64,000 bases of DNA, from the NCBI RefSeq assembly GCF_000234665.1, contig NC_018332.1, forward strand, positions 236,952 through 300,951, written 5' to 3'. This document shows, piece by piece, positions 30,898 to 39,295 of the stretch. The DNA is from Leishmania mexicana MHOM/GT/2001/U1103. Its lineage: Eukaryota > Euglenozoa > Kinetoplastea > Trypanosomatida > Trypanosomatidae. A program made the position numbers and the translations under genes. Below the pieces are notes generated by a model that made no database searches, was not told the origin of the DNA, and saw only the letters and a list, made by a program, of their open reading frames with translations. Every line of letters starts with the position of its first letter. Position 1 is the first letter of the stretch.

Positions 30898-33264
30898 CTA
30901 CACAACGGTGGTCTCACTTTCATCGTCGTGGCCGTGGAGACTACTGAATTCAAGGCTGTGAGTGGATTCATTCTCGGTGGCTGAGGGCTTGTGCTGCTCG
31001 TCTTTGTCACCGTCGAGCGCATCGTCAGATGCCTTCGTGGCAGAGTCCTCTTGCTCGCCGTCTCCAACATACTTCAGACGTGACATGAGTTCTTGAAGGC
31101 GCGAGGCAGCTACTTTGGCTCCTGAGTCGCCCGCTGTGGCGGCGCGCAGGACTGCGTCGCCAAACTCTTTTTTCCGCTGGCAAATTTCGTAGCAGTATTG
31201 CTCAATAGTGTCCGCAATAATGAATCGCGTTACGTACACCGGCTTCTTCTGCCCGATGCGATAGCAACGGTGCACAGCCTGCTCTTCGATGGCGGGGTTC
31301 CACCAAGGATCGACGACCACTACGTGATTCGCCGCGGTGAGATTCAGACCAACACCAGTAGCTGTCTTGCTTGCCAGCACAATCTTAATGTGTTCGGTAG
31401 TCTGAAACTGACGAATGACAGCGTTTCGGTTGGACAGCGACATTGTCCCGTCGATGCGCAGAAAGGCAATGTTGTAACGATCCAACGCGACGCTGATGAC
31501 GTCCATGAAGGAGGTGAACTGGGAAAATATGATCATTTTATCAGCGGGGTGATTCTTCTGCATATCGTGAATAGAGCGCAGCACCATCCGGAGCTTCGTG
31601 CTCAGCTCGAACTCATGATTCTTGTATTGAGCAATTCGCTGGCTTGAGCTAGGTGTGGTCCTTTTGAACACAGAACTGAAGGTAATAGTTTGCGCGCACG
31701 TCGGGCACTCGATTCGCGTGGCTACGTCGTCGCCATCGACAGCGTCACGGAACCGGAGCAGCAAGCACTCGTGGCAGAACGCGTGGCCACACTTGGTGGT
31801 CACTGGCGCGCTTGCTTCACTCTTACAAATGCCGCAAACAGAGATCTGAACAGCACGGCCCTGGCTGATCCAGCTGTGGCAGCAAACCTGCCGAAGTCGC
31901 GTCATCATGGCAAAGATATGAAAGACACCCTCTTTATTTTCTGATGTCGCCAAGGCGCTTCTTGAGCGTGCCAAGATGCTGTTGTACATGTGTGACTCCC
32001 TCACGCTGAATGGCTGCTTAATGACAACCTCCGTCTTCGGTGGCAGCTTTACGAGGACCTCCTTCACGCCATTTCGCATCATCACTGGGCCACGTCGCAG
32101 AAATGCTGGCTGTAGAGACTTTGCAATACTCCGCTGCAGCAACGGATCGGCGAGAAGCTCCTCGGCATTGCCTCCTGGCAACACAGGCAAACGCGGAAGA
32201 CCGATAAAGTGGAGAAGGTTCTGCAGGTCATCGATGGAGTTGTGCAGCGGTGTCGCCGTCACAGCCCAGCGGTGAAGCCCTTGCAGCTCCTGAACGGCGC
32301 GCCAGCGTTGCGTCCGTGCGTGGCGAATCATGTGGGCCTCGTCGAGAATGATTCGTTTCCACTGAATGTGAAAAAGCGGGCCAGCCTCTCTTCGACTGAA
32401 GGCGAACGTGCGCGGATCGTCACCGGGAATAAAAGCCGGAGCCGCAGAGTTCGTGAGTGTATCGTAGGTGGTGATGACAAAGTCAAACGTTTCAAGCTCC
32501 GTGCTGCTGATCAGCTTACTATCACCGTGATAGAGGTATACGGCGATTTTGCGAGAAGCCTTTACTTTAGATTCGATCTCAGACTTCCACTGGAGCATGA
32601 GGGCAGCCGGAACAACAACAAGGGTGCGCAATTCCTTTGAGTTGATGAGATGAAACTCCTTCCTTTCGACATCATCGAGGAAATCTAACGCGCGTTTCTG
32701 ATAGGAAGGATGAAACTTGCCCGCAAATGTCAGCCACTTGTCAATCTCTGCACGAACTCCCTTGTAGTCCCCCTGTTTCGTTTTCAGCAGATCTGAGGTG
32801 GTGGTGATGAGTGACGAAAGATCATCTGCCGGCCGGTTGATTCGCGAGCAGTTAGCAACGACACTGATTCTCTGCAGCTGCCGAAGCACCGTAATCAAGC
32901 GACTCCCTTCGGCTAGCATTCTCCGTTGTTGCATTTGCTTCGAGTAGAACCCCTTGTTCACTTTGTCAGACACGAGACACAAGCCAATCATCTGCACCGT
33001 TTTTCCCATACCGAGATGATCCGCCATAATACCACCGATGTGGCTCATTTCGCGCTGCATCATCCATCCCACACCTTCTTTCTGAAATGGCAGTAGCTGC
33101 GTGCTCATATCAGGGACGTCTATGCTTTGCAGCTCATTCTCGTAGGAGAACGAGGAGTAGAACCCGCGAACTGGGGCTGCATCGGAGGAAGACAAGGAAC
33201 CTTGAGTAAGCACAGCTAAATTGCAGCGTGAGAAGTTGAATCGGAGAAGTTTGCAGAGTCTCAT
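30898..33264 (-). CDS. SNF2-family ATPase with RING finger (Rad5/Rad16-like)
   Basis: This 788-residue protein starts at the ATG at 33264. The SNF2 ATPase lobe begins near residue 60 (LLPFQKEGVGWMMQRE). Motif I reads ADHLGMGKT (about 81-89) and motif II reads DEAH (about 306). A C3HC4-type RING (CGICKSE...CGHAFCHECLL...CPTC) sits between the two lobes at about 474-525. The second lobe shows ASKTATGVGLNL, VDPWWNP and QAVHRCYRIGQKKP (about 660-670). A RING inserted in the helicase is the hallmark of the Rad5/Rad16/HLTF/SHPRH group: DNA translocases with E3 ligase activity in nucleotide-excision or post-replication repair. No HIRAN domain precedes it. The first 20 residues are Arg-rich without acids, like a mitochondrial presequence, so kinetoplast location is possible. 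Confidence 0.95.
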   Translation of the reverse strand: MRLCKLLRFNFSRCNLAVLTQGSLSSSDAAPVRGFYSSFSYENELQSIDVPDMSTQLLPFQKEGVGWMMQREMSHIGGIMADHLGMGKTVQMIGLCLVSDKVNKGFYSKQMQQRRMLAEGSRLITVLRQLQRISVVANCSRINRPADDLSSLITTTSDLLKTKQGDYKGVRAEIDKWLTFAGKFHPSYQKRALDFLDDVERKEFHLINSKELRTLVVVPAALMLQWKSEIESKVKASRKIAVYLYHGDSKLISSTELETFDFVITTYDTLTNSAAPAFIPGDDPRTFAFSRREAGPLFHIQWKRIILDEAHMIRHARTQRWRAVQELQGLHRWAVTATPLHNSIDDLQNLLHFIGLPRLPVLPGGNAEELLADPLLQRSIAKSLQPAFLRRGPVMMRNGVKEVLVKLPPKTEVVIKQPFSVRESHMYNSILARSRSALATSENKEGVFHIFAMMTRLRQVCCHSWISQGRAVQISVCGICKSEASAPVTTKCGHAFCHECLLLRFRDAVDGDDVATRIECPTCAQTITFSSVFKRTTPSSSQRIAQYKNHEFELSTKLRMVLRSIHDMQKNHPADKMIIFSQFTSFMDVISVALDRYNIAFLRIDGTMSLSNRNAVIRQFQTTEHIKIVLASKTATGVGLNLTAANHVVVVDPWWNPAIEEQAVHRCYRIGQKKPVYVTRFIIADTIEQYCYEICQRKKEFGDAVLRAATAGDSGAKVAASRLQELMSRLKYVGDGEQEDSATKASDDALDGDKDEQHKPSATENESTHSLEFSSLHGHDDESETTVV

Positions 33265-33816
33265 TGGCGTGCCGGAAAGAAGAGTCTCGGAATCTTTCTA
33301 AAATACAAGCGTTCTGTGAAGAGACAGGCTCTAATCAAACAAGAAGGGTGCTTGGGTAGCTGATCTTGCAAATAAGCACCTGCTCGGTGAAAACAGCCTT
33401 TCTTTTCCTATTCGCATAGAAGGAAAATACTGCACTTGATGACCGCTGTACTTCGTGCTTGAGTAGACCAAAGAAGATCAACGGCCAAGCAAAAAAAAAG
33501 ATGGGATATGCGAAATAAAGGCAGCAGTGAGGGTGAGTGCTTTCTCTGGTTGCTAGGCTGCTTGCTGAAGTCGCTTTGCGAACATGAGACATAGCCGCCG
33601 AAGCAGCTTTGATGTGACACATTATGTGGCCCCGCTTTCCACGTGGAAACAGCCTCAGGAGACGCCTCCTTCTTCGCGAAGTACGCTTCGCATTTTTATT
33701 TTCCATTCGCTCAACGTTTCATGCGTACAGAGGAGCAATAGGACGAGAAAAAAAAAAGATGAGCAAGCATAAATGAGGTTCTTAACGTAACCTAAACGCA
33801 CAGCAGAAAATTCACA
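33265..33816. other. Intergenic region, no gene seen
   Basis: This is a 550-base gap between two minus-strand genes, relatively AT-rich. It should hold the 5' leader of the SNF2 gene and the 3'UTR of the next gene. A minus-strand CAG near 33314-33316 following a mixed pyrimidine stretch could be the splice acceptor. Confidence 0.5.
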
Positions 33817-35256
33817 TTAGCTTTTTTGACCTTGCTTTCCTCCGTAAAGCTTTTCTTGGACTTGCCTCTTGACAGCTGCCTCTTCCGCAGAAAGAATGTA
33901 TTGTGTGCATCTGTCATCTCCGCTTTCATCAAGAAAAATGGTTGTCATCTCTACAAAGTTTTCGTAATTGTCACACTCGGGATGCACCCCCACATCACTG
34001 GAGTCGCTACATCCACCCATATCGTCCAACTCAGGGTCCGCTGCTGCCACCATTGAAAATGGGTAAATGCCAGTCATGCTTATCGTACTATAGTTCATCT
34101 CAGCAAAACACGGCAGGATGGGTGCAGGGGAGGCCCATGATTCTTTTCGTGCACGGCGATGCGAAATCCCGCTGAACACCTCATCACTGCTAAGCACAGA
34201 AGCCCGTTGCACGTACCTCGACAGGTGCCGCACGCCGACATCCTTCAGATCAAATCGATAGGTCAGGCTTTTCCCATCTGCCACTTGAGCTACGGTGTCG
34301 AGAAGCCTGTACATGGATTCCGCCCTGTTTGCAGAGTAGCGATAGTAGGTAAAGGCATTTAGGCATCCAACAAACACAGCAAACGAAATGTGTGCCGAGA
34401 CGTTCATTTTCGCTTTCGAGTCGATCGTCCTATGGAAGAGCATTTCCAGCTGACGGAAAAACGAATGAAAGACAAGACAGCTGCATAGCTCTGGTTCTCC
34501 GGCAGCGTGAAGGTTGAAACCCGGCGCTCCCTTCCCATATAGTGCACTGCTCGTTTTTGATTCGATATCCTTTCGAAAGCTTATTGAGCGCTCGACAGCC
34601 TGGCTGAAGTGTTCTTGGAACGTTTCCATCGGAAGGAGAGGACTTGCAAGTGATGCACACAACAATGAGCAAGCGTTGCACCACAAGGAAAAGAGTGCTC
34701 CTTTTGAGCCAGCTTGCTTTTTTATGGCGTGAATGCCTGTATCGGAGGCGCTACGTTTGCTCAGAAGCTGTTTTACGCTGCTCGTTTCCAAGGCCTCTTC
34801 GACTTTCGCGCACGCATCTAGCCAAAGGCGACTAGTTCTCGCCGGAAACCCGAGAGCCGTGCTTGCCCACAAATCAAATGTTGTTGACGAGATAAAAACA
34901 CCGGCCTTTTCAAAAAGAATACGATGCAGCAAGGCTGCCAGCATCGCCGGGATGAGTAAAGGCTTTTCCAGAATGCGAAACGGTTTCCGTTGCTGAACGT
35001 GCCTTTGGTCTATCAAGTGCGTCTCCTCGCATATGTGCCCAACTATCTTATCAATATCGCCGCTCTGCAGCAGACAGTCAAGCGATACAAGTGGCAGCAG
35101 CCCGTTTGTGTCATCCTTCCTCGCCTCCTCTAGCTGCTTGCTAGGCTTGGTAAAATACTCGTTGACCAAAAACGCTGCAAAGTCAGCTTGCTTATGGTAG
35201 GCCAGAATTACGGGCTCCTCGATGTTCACGTCGGCGCTCTCCGGTGATAACGCCAT
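33817..35256 (-). CDS. Hypothetical protein, first gene of the minus-strand block
   Basis: The protein has 479 residues from the ATG at 35256; the frame extends five codons upstream to a GTG. I do not recognise it. It looks globular and helical, with hydrophobic patches such as PLLIPAMLAALLHRILF (about 105-122) and LFSLWCNACSLLCASLASPL (about 195-215), neither clearly a membrane helix. Later comes a region rich in aromatic residues (FVGCLNAFTYYRYSANR). The C-terminus is acidic and ends with a basic tail. Codons end in A or T far more often than in outer genes of this window. It is the first gene of the leftward transcription unit, directly beside the strand-switch region. Confidence 0.85.
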   Translation of the reverse strand: MALSPESADVNIEEPVILAYHKQADFAAFLVNEYFTKPSKQLEEARKDDTNGLLPLVSLDCLLQSGDIDKIVGHICEETHLIDQRHVQQRKPFRILEKPLLIPAMLAALLHRILFEKAGVFISSTTFDLWASTALGFPARTSRLWLDACAKVEEALETSSVKQLLSKRSASDTGIHAIKKQAGSKGALFSLWCNACSLLCASLASPLLPMETFQEHFSQAVERSISFRKDIESKTSSALYGKGAPGFNLHAAGEPELCSCLVFHSFFRQLEMLFHRTIDSKAKMNVSAHISFAVFVGCLNAFTYYRYSANRAESMYRLLDTVAQVADGKSLTYRFDLKDVGVRHLSRYVQRASVLSSDEVFSGISHRRARKESWASPAPILPCFAEMNYSTISMTGIYPFSMVAAADPELDDMGGCSDSSDVGVHPECDNYENFVEMTTIFLDESGDDRCTQYILSAEEAAVKRQVQEKLYGGKQGQKS

Positions 35257-35938
35257 CCTGTGTCTGGCCACCTGAAAAAAATGCGTTGCGAGCGAACAAA
35301 AACAAAACCTAGTAGGGCACCAATGGTAGGGTTAGAAAAGAGAAGAGAGGGTAGTTTAGAGAGTAAACAGCAAGAAATGAAGCCTTTGAAAGTAGGGGTG
35401 GTTGTGCGAGGAGGAGGGGGGAATTCGAGAAGAGGCGGCGCATTGTTTTTGTGCGTGGAAAAAACTAAGACCGGGGCTTCTGAGCACAACACCGGTGCGC
35501 ATTCCTGCGCTGCTTTACACAAGGTTTCCTCATTTATTGACTGAGCAACTCTGCTCATCACTGTAGCTGATGGCTGAGGGACGCACCAAAAACATGCGTC
35601 TTCCTCATGAGATGCAGCGGAAATTTGCAGCTTTGATGCTTGAAGCGTATCCTGTGTCACCCAAAGTTAGGTTTGACCGTGAGTGACATCACTTTGCCAA
35701 TTGCGAGGACAAGTCAATGGCCGGGGGGGGGGAGTCCGGCATGGCCCCTACGGAATGCAGCAGGTCTCGAACGTAGCGCCCAGAGCTTCATCCGAATGTC
35801 CTGTCCACATTTAATCAGGTTCAAGCGTCGATTAATTCGCCCTGTGTGTGCACTCTGCAACTTTACACCTTTTGTTCTGGATCACAGAAACCTGGACGGC
35901 TGAGATGGTAAAGGGTGGAGCCATCTGCGCAGTGCGAA

Positions 35939-36169
35939 ATGAGCCATGGAGCCTGCGTCCCAGACGCACAGAGTACAAAAAGGTGCACCAGACTAGTTCA
36001 CCGTCCTGTCCAAACCTCCCGATATGACCTCGCAGCCGCAGCGGCGCACTCGCGACGCCTCTCCAAGGCGAAGGACGACCTTCAGACATCAAAGCTGCTT
36101 CAACAAGAATGCACCGCCTGTCAGTCCTCCGCCTCCTCGCTCTCCTTTCTGCCATTTTTGATCAACTAG
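35939..36169 (+). CDS. Doubtful small ORF in the strand-switch region
   Basis: This 76-residue frame begins at the ATG at 35939. Its central part (DLAAAAAHSRRLSKAKDDLQ followed by TSKLLQQ) looks like a short amphipathic helix, but the last part is the pyrimidine tract read as Ser/Leu/Phe. The same DNA is open on the minus strand (35832-36155), which lowers confidence. It may simply be leader DNA of the first plus-strand gene. Confidence 0.2.
   Translation: MSHGACVPDAQSTKRCTRLVHRPVQTSRYDLAAAAAHSRRLSKAKDDLQTSKLLQQECTACQSSASSLSFLPFLIN
36125..36169 (+). promoter_or_regulatory. Candidate trans-splice acceptor for the first plus-strand gene
   Basis: A pyrimidine-rich stretch (36125-36159) is followed by the AG at 36168-36169. 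It lies about 185 bases upstream of the ATG at 36353 and would place the TA tract in the 5' leader. It is inferred from tract and AG only. Confidence 0.35.
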
Positions 36170-36265
36170 CAGCTGGTCCTTGGTGTACTCACGGAGGCAT
36201 TGTGGGGCTTTCTCCTCGAGGTGCATTCACAGAACCTCTACAGAAGTCCCTCTGTGCATACCAGA

Positions 36266-36315
36266 ATATATGTATATATATATATATATATAAACGTATA
36301 TATATATATATATAC
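36266..36315. repeat. TA dinucleotide tract
   Basis: Two runs of alternating T and A, split by AACG near 36293-36296, are read directly. They end about 40 bases before the ATG of the first plus-strand gene. Confidence 0.95.
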
Positions 36316-36352
36316 ATGTTGATGAGTGAGCCTTGCAAGTAGAACTGGAGTC

Positions 36353-36925
36353 ATGAGCTACATGCAGAGCAGTTGTGCCACCTCGCAGGAGAAAAGTGAC
36401 ATGTTTGTCACCTCGTTAGACGTTTTTAGTAGGCGAGCATACTTTGACCCATACACAACTCACACTGACATTGATGTGCCTCCCGCTATTCCGACTTTGA
36501 CAAAGGCACAGATCGACAAATCGCCTGTGGGTGTTGCGTTTCATAACGCGCGTACATTAGATGGTGGCGCCGAGCAAAGCGTTACCGTCGATGAATCTGC
36601 GGTATCGAAAGTGAAGCGTTTTTCTACACCCGGCGCTTTCGCGGCTGCGAATTCGGTATTTGATTTTCTAAAGGAAAATCTGGGAGGAGTCGTGCTTCCA
36701 GACGATGGAGTAGGCAGGGACGTGTTGTTTGAACGACGTCGGTCTTTCTTCGTCTCCCTCTTTACCATAGAGGAAGATGTGCAAACTGCTCTTCCGTGTC
36801 GATTCTCTACCAACGACGTTGATAACGTATTTCGCAGCGCCTCCGACGAGTCCCTGACCTCGACAGAGCCATACAGAAAGCGGCTAGCCGCGCTCGAACA
36901 CCTTCGGGCTACCCTGGACTGCTGA
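36353..36925 (+). CDS. Small hypothetical protein, first gene of the plus-strand block
   Basis: The protein has 190 residues from the ATG at 36353; nine upstream codons reach only a GTG. It is soluble-looking, with mixed charged and hydrophobic residues and no repeats. Around 95-125 is a likely folded segment (AAANSVFDFLKENLGGVVLP), followed by RDVLFERRRSFFVSLFTIEE. I recognise no domain. It is the first gene transcribed rightward from the strand-switch region, with a TA tract in its immediate upstream DNA. Confidence 0.8.
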   Translation: MSYMQSSCATSQEKSDMFVTSLDVFSRRAYFDPYTTHTDIDVPPAIPTLTKAQIDKSPVGVAFHNARTLDGGAEQSVTVDESAVSKVKRFSTPGAFAAANSVFDFLKENLGGVVLPDDGVGRDVLFERRRSFFVSLFTIEEDVQTALPCRFSTNDVDNVFRSASDESLTSTEPYRKRLAALEHLRATLDC

Positions 36926-37273
36926 GCATAGATCCTTTACTTCCGCCAAGTGTAAAGGAGGGGGCAGGAAGTGTTTTTTCTTGAGGTAGACTGGAGCGTG
37001 CCCTCGCTGTATTTTACATGTCACAGGGATACAACTACTCTTTTTGAGAGAGCTTATGCTTGGAAATATGTGTTTTGGTGGGAGTGCCGCTTTTTCCCCC
37101 ACGGCCGAGCGAAAAAAGGAGGAGGTTTACTCTGTAAGAATCTGATGGGCATGCATTCATGCTACTCATTGGTGTATGTGATTTCTCTTCTCCCTCCCAT
37201 TACTTTTCCTACTCTTCGCTCTGCATGTCTATTTCTTCGCTACCTTACGTTTGGTAGAGGCTGAAAGTGAAGA
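36926..37273. other. Intergenic region with splice signal
   Basis: A short gap of about 350 bases holds a strong pyrimidine tract near its right end. I see no gene. Confidence 0.6.
37190..37257 (+). promoter_or_regulatory. Candidate trans-splice acceptor for the TUTase-like gene
   Basis: A long pyrimidine-rich tract (37190-37250) leads to TAG with AG at 37256-37257, only 16 bases before the ATG at 37274. The short leader and strong tract make this one of the best acceptor candidates in the window. Confidence 0.6.
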
Positions 37274-38848
37274 ATGCGCAGGTTTTCGGCACCGTGCCGC
37301 CTTGTATCTACAAGAGCTCTGCATATACCATGGAAGTCGAAGTTACCCTTAGCTAGCGATCCGAGGTGGCATGGACTGGGCCAGGCAGTCGTCAATCTCG
37401 CGCGGTCATGTGATACTGGAAAAGCTGCCTTTGATGAGTGCTGTGCAGCTCGAGAGCAGTTGGAGTCCATTGTGCAATCTATGGGATATGATATGTCCAT
37501 CTACATCTTTGGCGGCCTCGTCACAACTGGTCTATTCGAAGTCGGTGGCGACGTCGATTTTGTTGGAATTCTCGATGTTGAGCCTGGCTTTGCGGAAGCG
37601 GGCGAAATTCTTAGACGGTCTTCGAGTGAGTTGCGCCGCCTTGGGCTGCGCTCCCGTGCGTATCCAAAAGCTCGCGTGCCAGTTATAAAGGCTGACCGAG
37701 TAAGCCGCAGCCTTCCAGGCTCGCCATTTCACAGCTTGTCTTGCGATGGAATTTTTCAGTTTAGCAGACAAGTGAATGCTGCTGAGGCAGAGAGTTTCAG
37801 AAATCGTGTCGAATCGAATTACAACGCGACGTCTGTCGAATGGAATAGCTCGTATCAGTTTGCGACGGTGCAGTTTACGACTACTTCCTCTCTCATCTAC
37901 GGGCTTGCCAACCTGAAGGCGCACAATGAGGTGGAAATTCCACTTCGACTTCCTGTCGATGTGCGTTACGGTCCCGAGGTGTACAGATTCCCGTTTGACT
38001 TCTGTCTTTCCTCGACAGGGCTGCGGAGCTCGCATGTGCTTGGTGAGGCATTGGCCCAGTACCCATTCTCGCGGCATTTGCTTCTAGTCCTCAAAAAGTG
38101 GGGTCGTGCTAGTGGCATTATCAATTCTATCGACGGACTTTTAGCCAGCTACGCGCTGACAGTGATGGTGGTGCACTTCCTGTCGCTCGTACAGGCGATA
38201 CCAAAAGTCACAGCTGCGAAGCTGAATGAGGGGCCTAAGGCGCTGAGTCCCAATCCCGAGTATCGTCCTCTTGAAGATGCGCGCCCAGATGCTATGGCGG
38301 AGGTCGGCTACTTGCTCGCTACATTCCTCGAATACTTCGGATGCGCTTTCGACTACCAGAAAAATGTTGTGTGTACAACAAATATGGCCTTGACGAAAGC
38401 GACAATGGGGTGGGACAGAGATAACGGCGCAGTCGGGAAGCCACCCTTTTTTCACTTTGCCATCAAGGACCCGTACAGCTTGGATAACATTGCTCGCAAT
38501 TTAGACATGGAGTCTACAGTATATGTTCAGAAAGCTCACGATTTGGCAGTGAAAATGGTGATGGACGAATTCAACGATCCCACGTTCCTTGTCTCAGCCC
38601 TCACCAAGGACCCCCGAAAACCCCCTCGCGTAGTGCGTTCTCTGAGTGACCGTGGCATTCACTCTGAATGCATCCCTTCAGATCAGTTGGAGGCACGGCA
38701 CGTCTTGAACAAACTACAATTTCAACAGCGCAAGCGATCGATGGAGGACTTTGGTGAGAGGGCGGTGAAGAACAAAAAGAATCAGAGCACTGCATCTGAT
38801 GTCACGAAAAATGTTCTGGGGTGGATTAGGAACGATGGTGTTTTGTAG
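37274..38848 (+). CDS. Mitochondrial TUTase / non-canonical poly(A) polymerase-like nucleotidyltransferase
   Basis: This 524-residue protein starts with MRRFSAPCRLVSTRALH, a good mitochondrial presequence. The polymerase-beta-type palm shows FGGLVTTGLFEVGGDVDF (about 79-96), giving the two metal-binding Asp residues D93 and D95. The third is in FPFDFCLSS (D242). Between the palm strands, about residues 141-235, lies an insertion at the same place as the middle domain of the RNA-editing TUTase RET2. The C-terminal PAP-associated part includes LLLVLKKWGR, LLASYALTVMVVHFLSL and FAIKDPYSLDNIARNL. The family adds U or A tails to mitochondrial RNAs, including U insertion in editing. Candidates are RET2, KPAP1/KPAP2 or another mitochondrial TUTase; nucleotide preference cannot be told by eye. 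Confidence 0.92.
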   Translation: MRRFSAPCRLVSTRALHIPWKSKLPLASDPRWHGLGQAVVNLARSCDTGKAAFDECCAAREQLESIVQSMGYDMSIYIFGGLVTTGLFEVGGDVDFVGILDVEPGFAEAGEILRRSSSELRRLGLRSRAYPKARVPVIKADRVSRSLPGSPFHSLSCDGIFQFSRQVNAAEAESFRNRVESNYNATSVEWNSSYQFATVQFTTTSSLIYGLANLKAHNEVEIPLRLPVDVRYGPEVYRFPFDFCLSSTGLRSSHVLGEALAQYPFSRHLLLVLKKWGRASGIINSIDGLLASYALTVMVVHFLSLVQAIPKVTAAKLNEGPKALSPNPEYRPLEDARPDAMAEVGYLLATFLEYFGCAFDYQKNVVCTTNMALTKATMGWDRDNGAVGKPPFFHFAIKDPYSLDNIARNLDMESTVYVQKAHDLAVKMVMDEFNDPTFLVSALTKDPRKPPRVVRSLSDRGIHSECIPSDQLEARHVLNKLQFQQRKRSMEDFGERAVKNKKNQSTASDVTKNVLGWIRNDGVL

Positions 38849-39295
38849 CTAAATTTTCTACCAAACGCACGCCAAGTTGAACTGAAGCCTTTCAACGAGC
38901 ACTGCGCAGCCCAGATTCCGTTCCTTTTGACTCTTTCCCTACTTTCCGCCCGCGGTGAGCTAGGTGAAGTAAACAAAGCAGATGAACTTTTTTCACTCCG
39001 CCGCTGAGAAAAAAAGGCGCACCTCAGAAGCGTGCTCTGCTGCTCAGTGTAACCATCAAAGCACATGCCATGCCAAACAGTCATGCCGCTCTCCTGGCGA
39101 AACAGGCAGAAGCTTGCGATGACTCTTCCATTGAAGCCGCTTTGATTTGTTGTTTTATTTGTTGCCCGCTTCTGTGTCTCTCTCCTTTTCCCGCTTTATC
39201 ACTTTTTTGTGTGTGCCCCATTGCTTGTTTTCTCTCTGGCATCCGTGGAGGTCTTGAGGGTGTTAGGTTTGCCTGAGTGCCCTACACACTTTGGA
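38849..39295. other. Intergenic region with pyrimidine tract
   Basis: This holds the 3'UTR of the TUTase-like gene, then a T-rich tract from about 39141. I see no gene. Confidence 0.6.
39141..39250 (+). promoter_or_regulatory. Candidate trans-splice acceptor for the DSP gene
   Basis: A T- and C-rich stretch about 90 bases long is followed by the first AG at 39249-39250, 46 bases before the ATG at 39296. Confidence 0.5.

Larger units (their letters stand above)
35257..36352. promoter_or_regulatory. Divergent strand-switch region (probable bidirectional Pol II start)
   Basis: All credible genes to the left are on the minus strand and all to the right on the plus strand, so this 1.1 kb is a divergent switch. 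In trypanosomatids such regions are known sites of RNA polymerase II initiation with marked histone modifications and no classical TATA promoter. The DNA is non-repetitive apart from a G run at 35723-35732 and the TA tract at 36266-36315. No tRNA or snRNA gene was recognised. Initiation here is inferred from gene arrangement. Confidence 0.8.

Noticed and set aside
35832..36155. 107-codon minus-strand ORF with an ATG in the strand-switch region
   Set aside because: It overlaps an equally open plus-strand frame and is Arg-rich at the start because of GC-rich DNA. It has no motif.
35257..36352. tRNA or snRNA gene at the strand switch
   Set aside because: Such genes often sit at switches, so I looked for A-box and B-box patterns. 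The only GGTTCAAG-like text (near 35819) lacks a foldable tRNA context.
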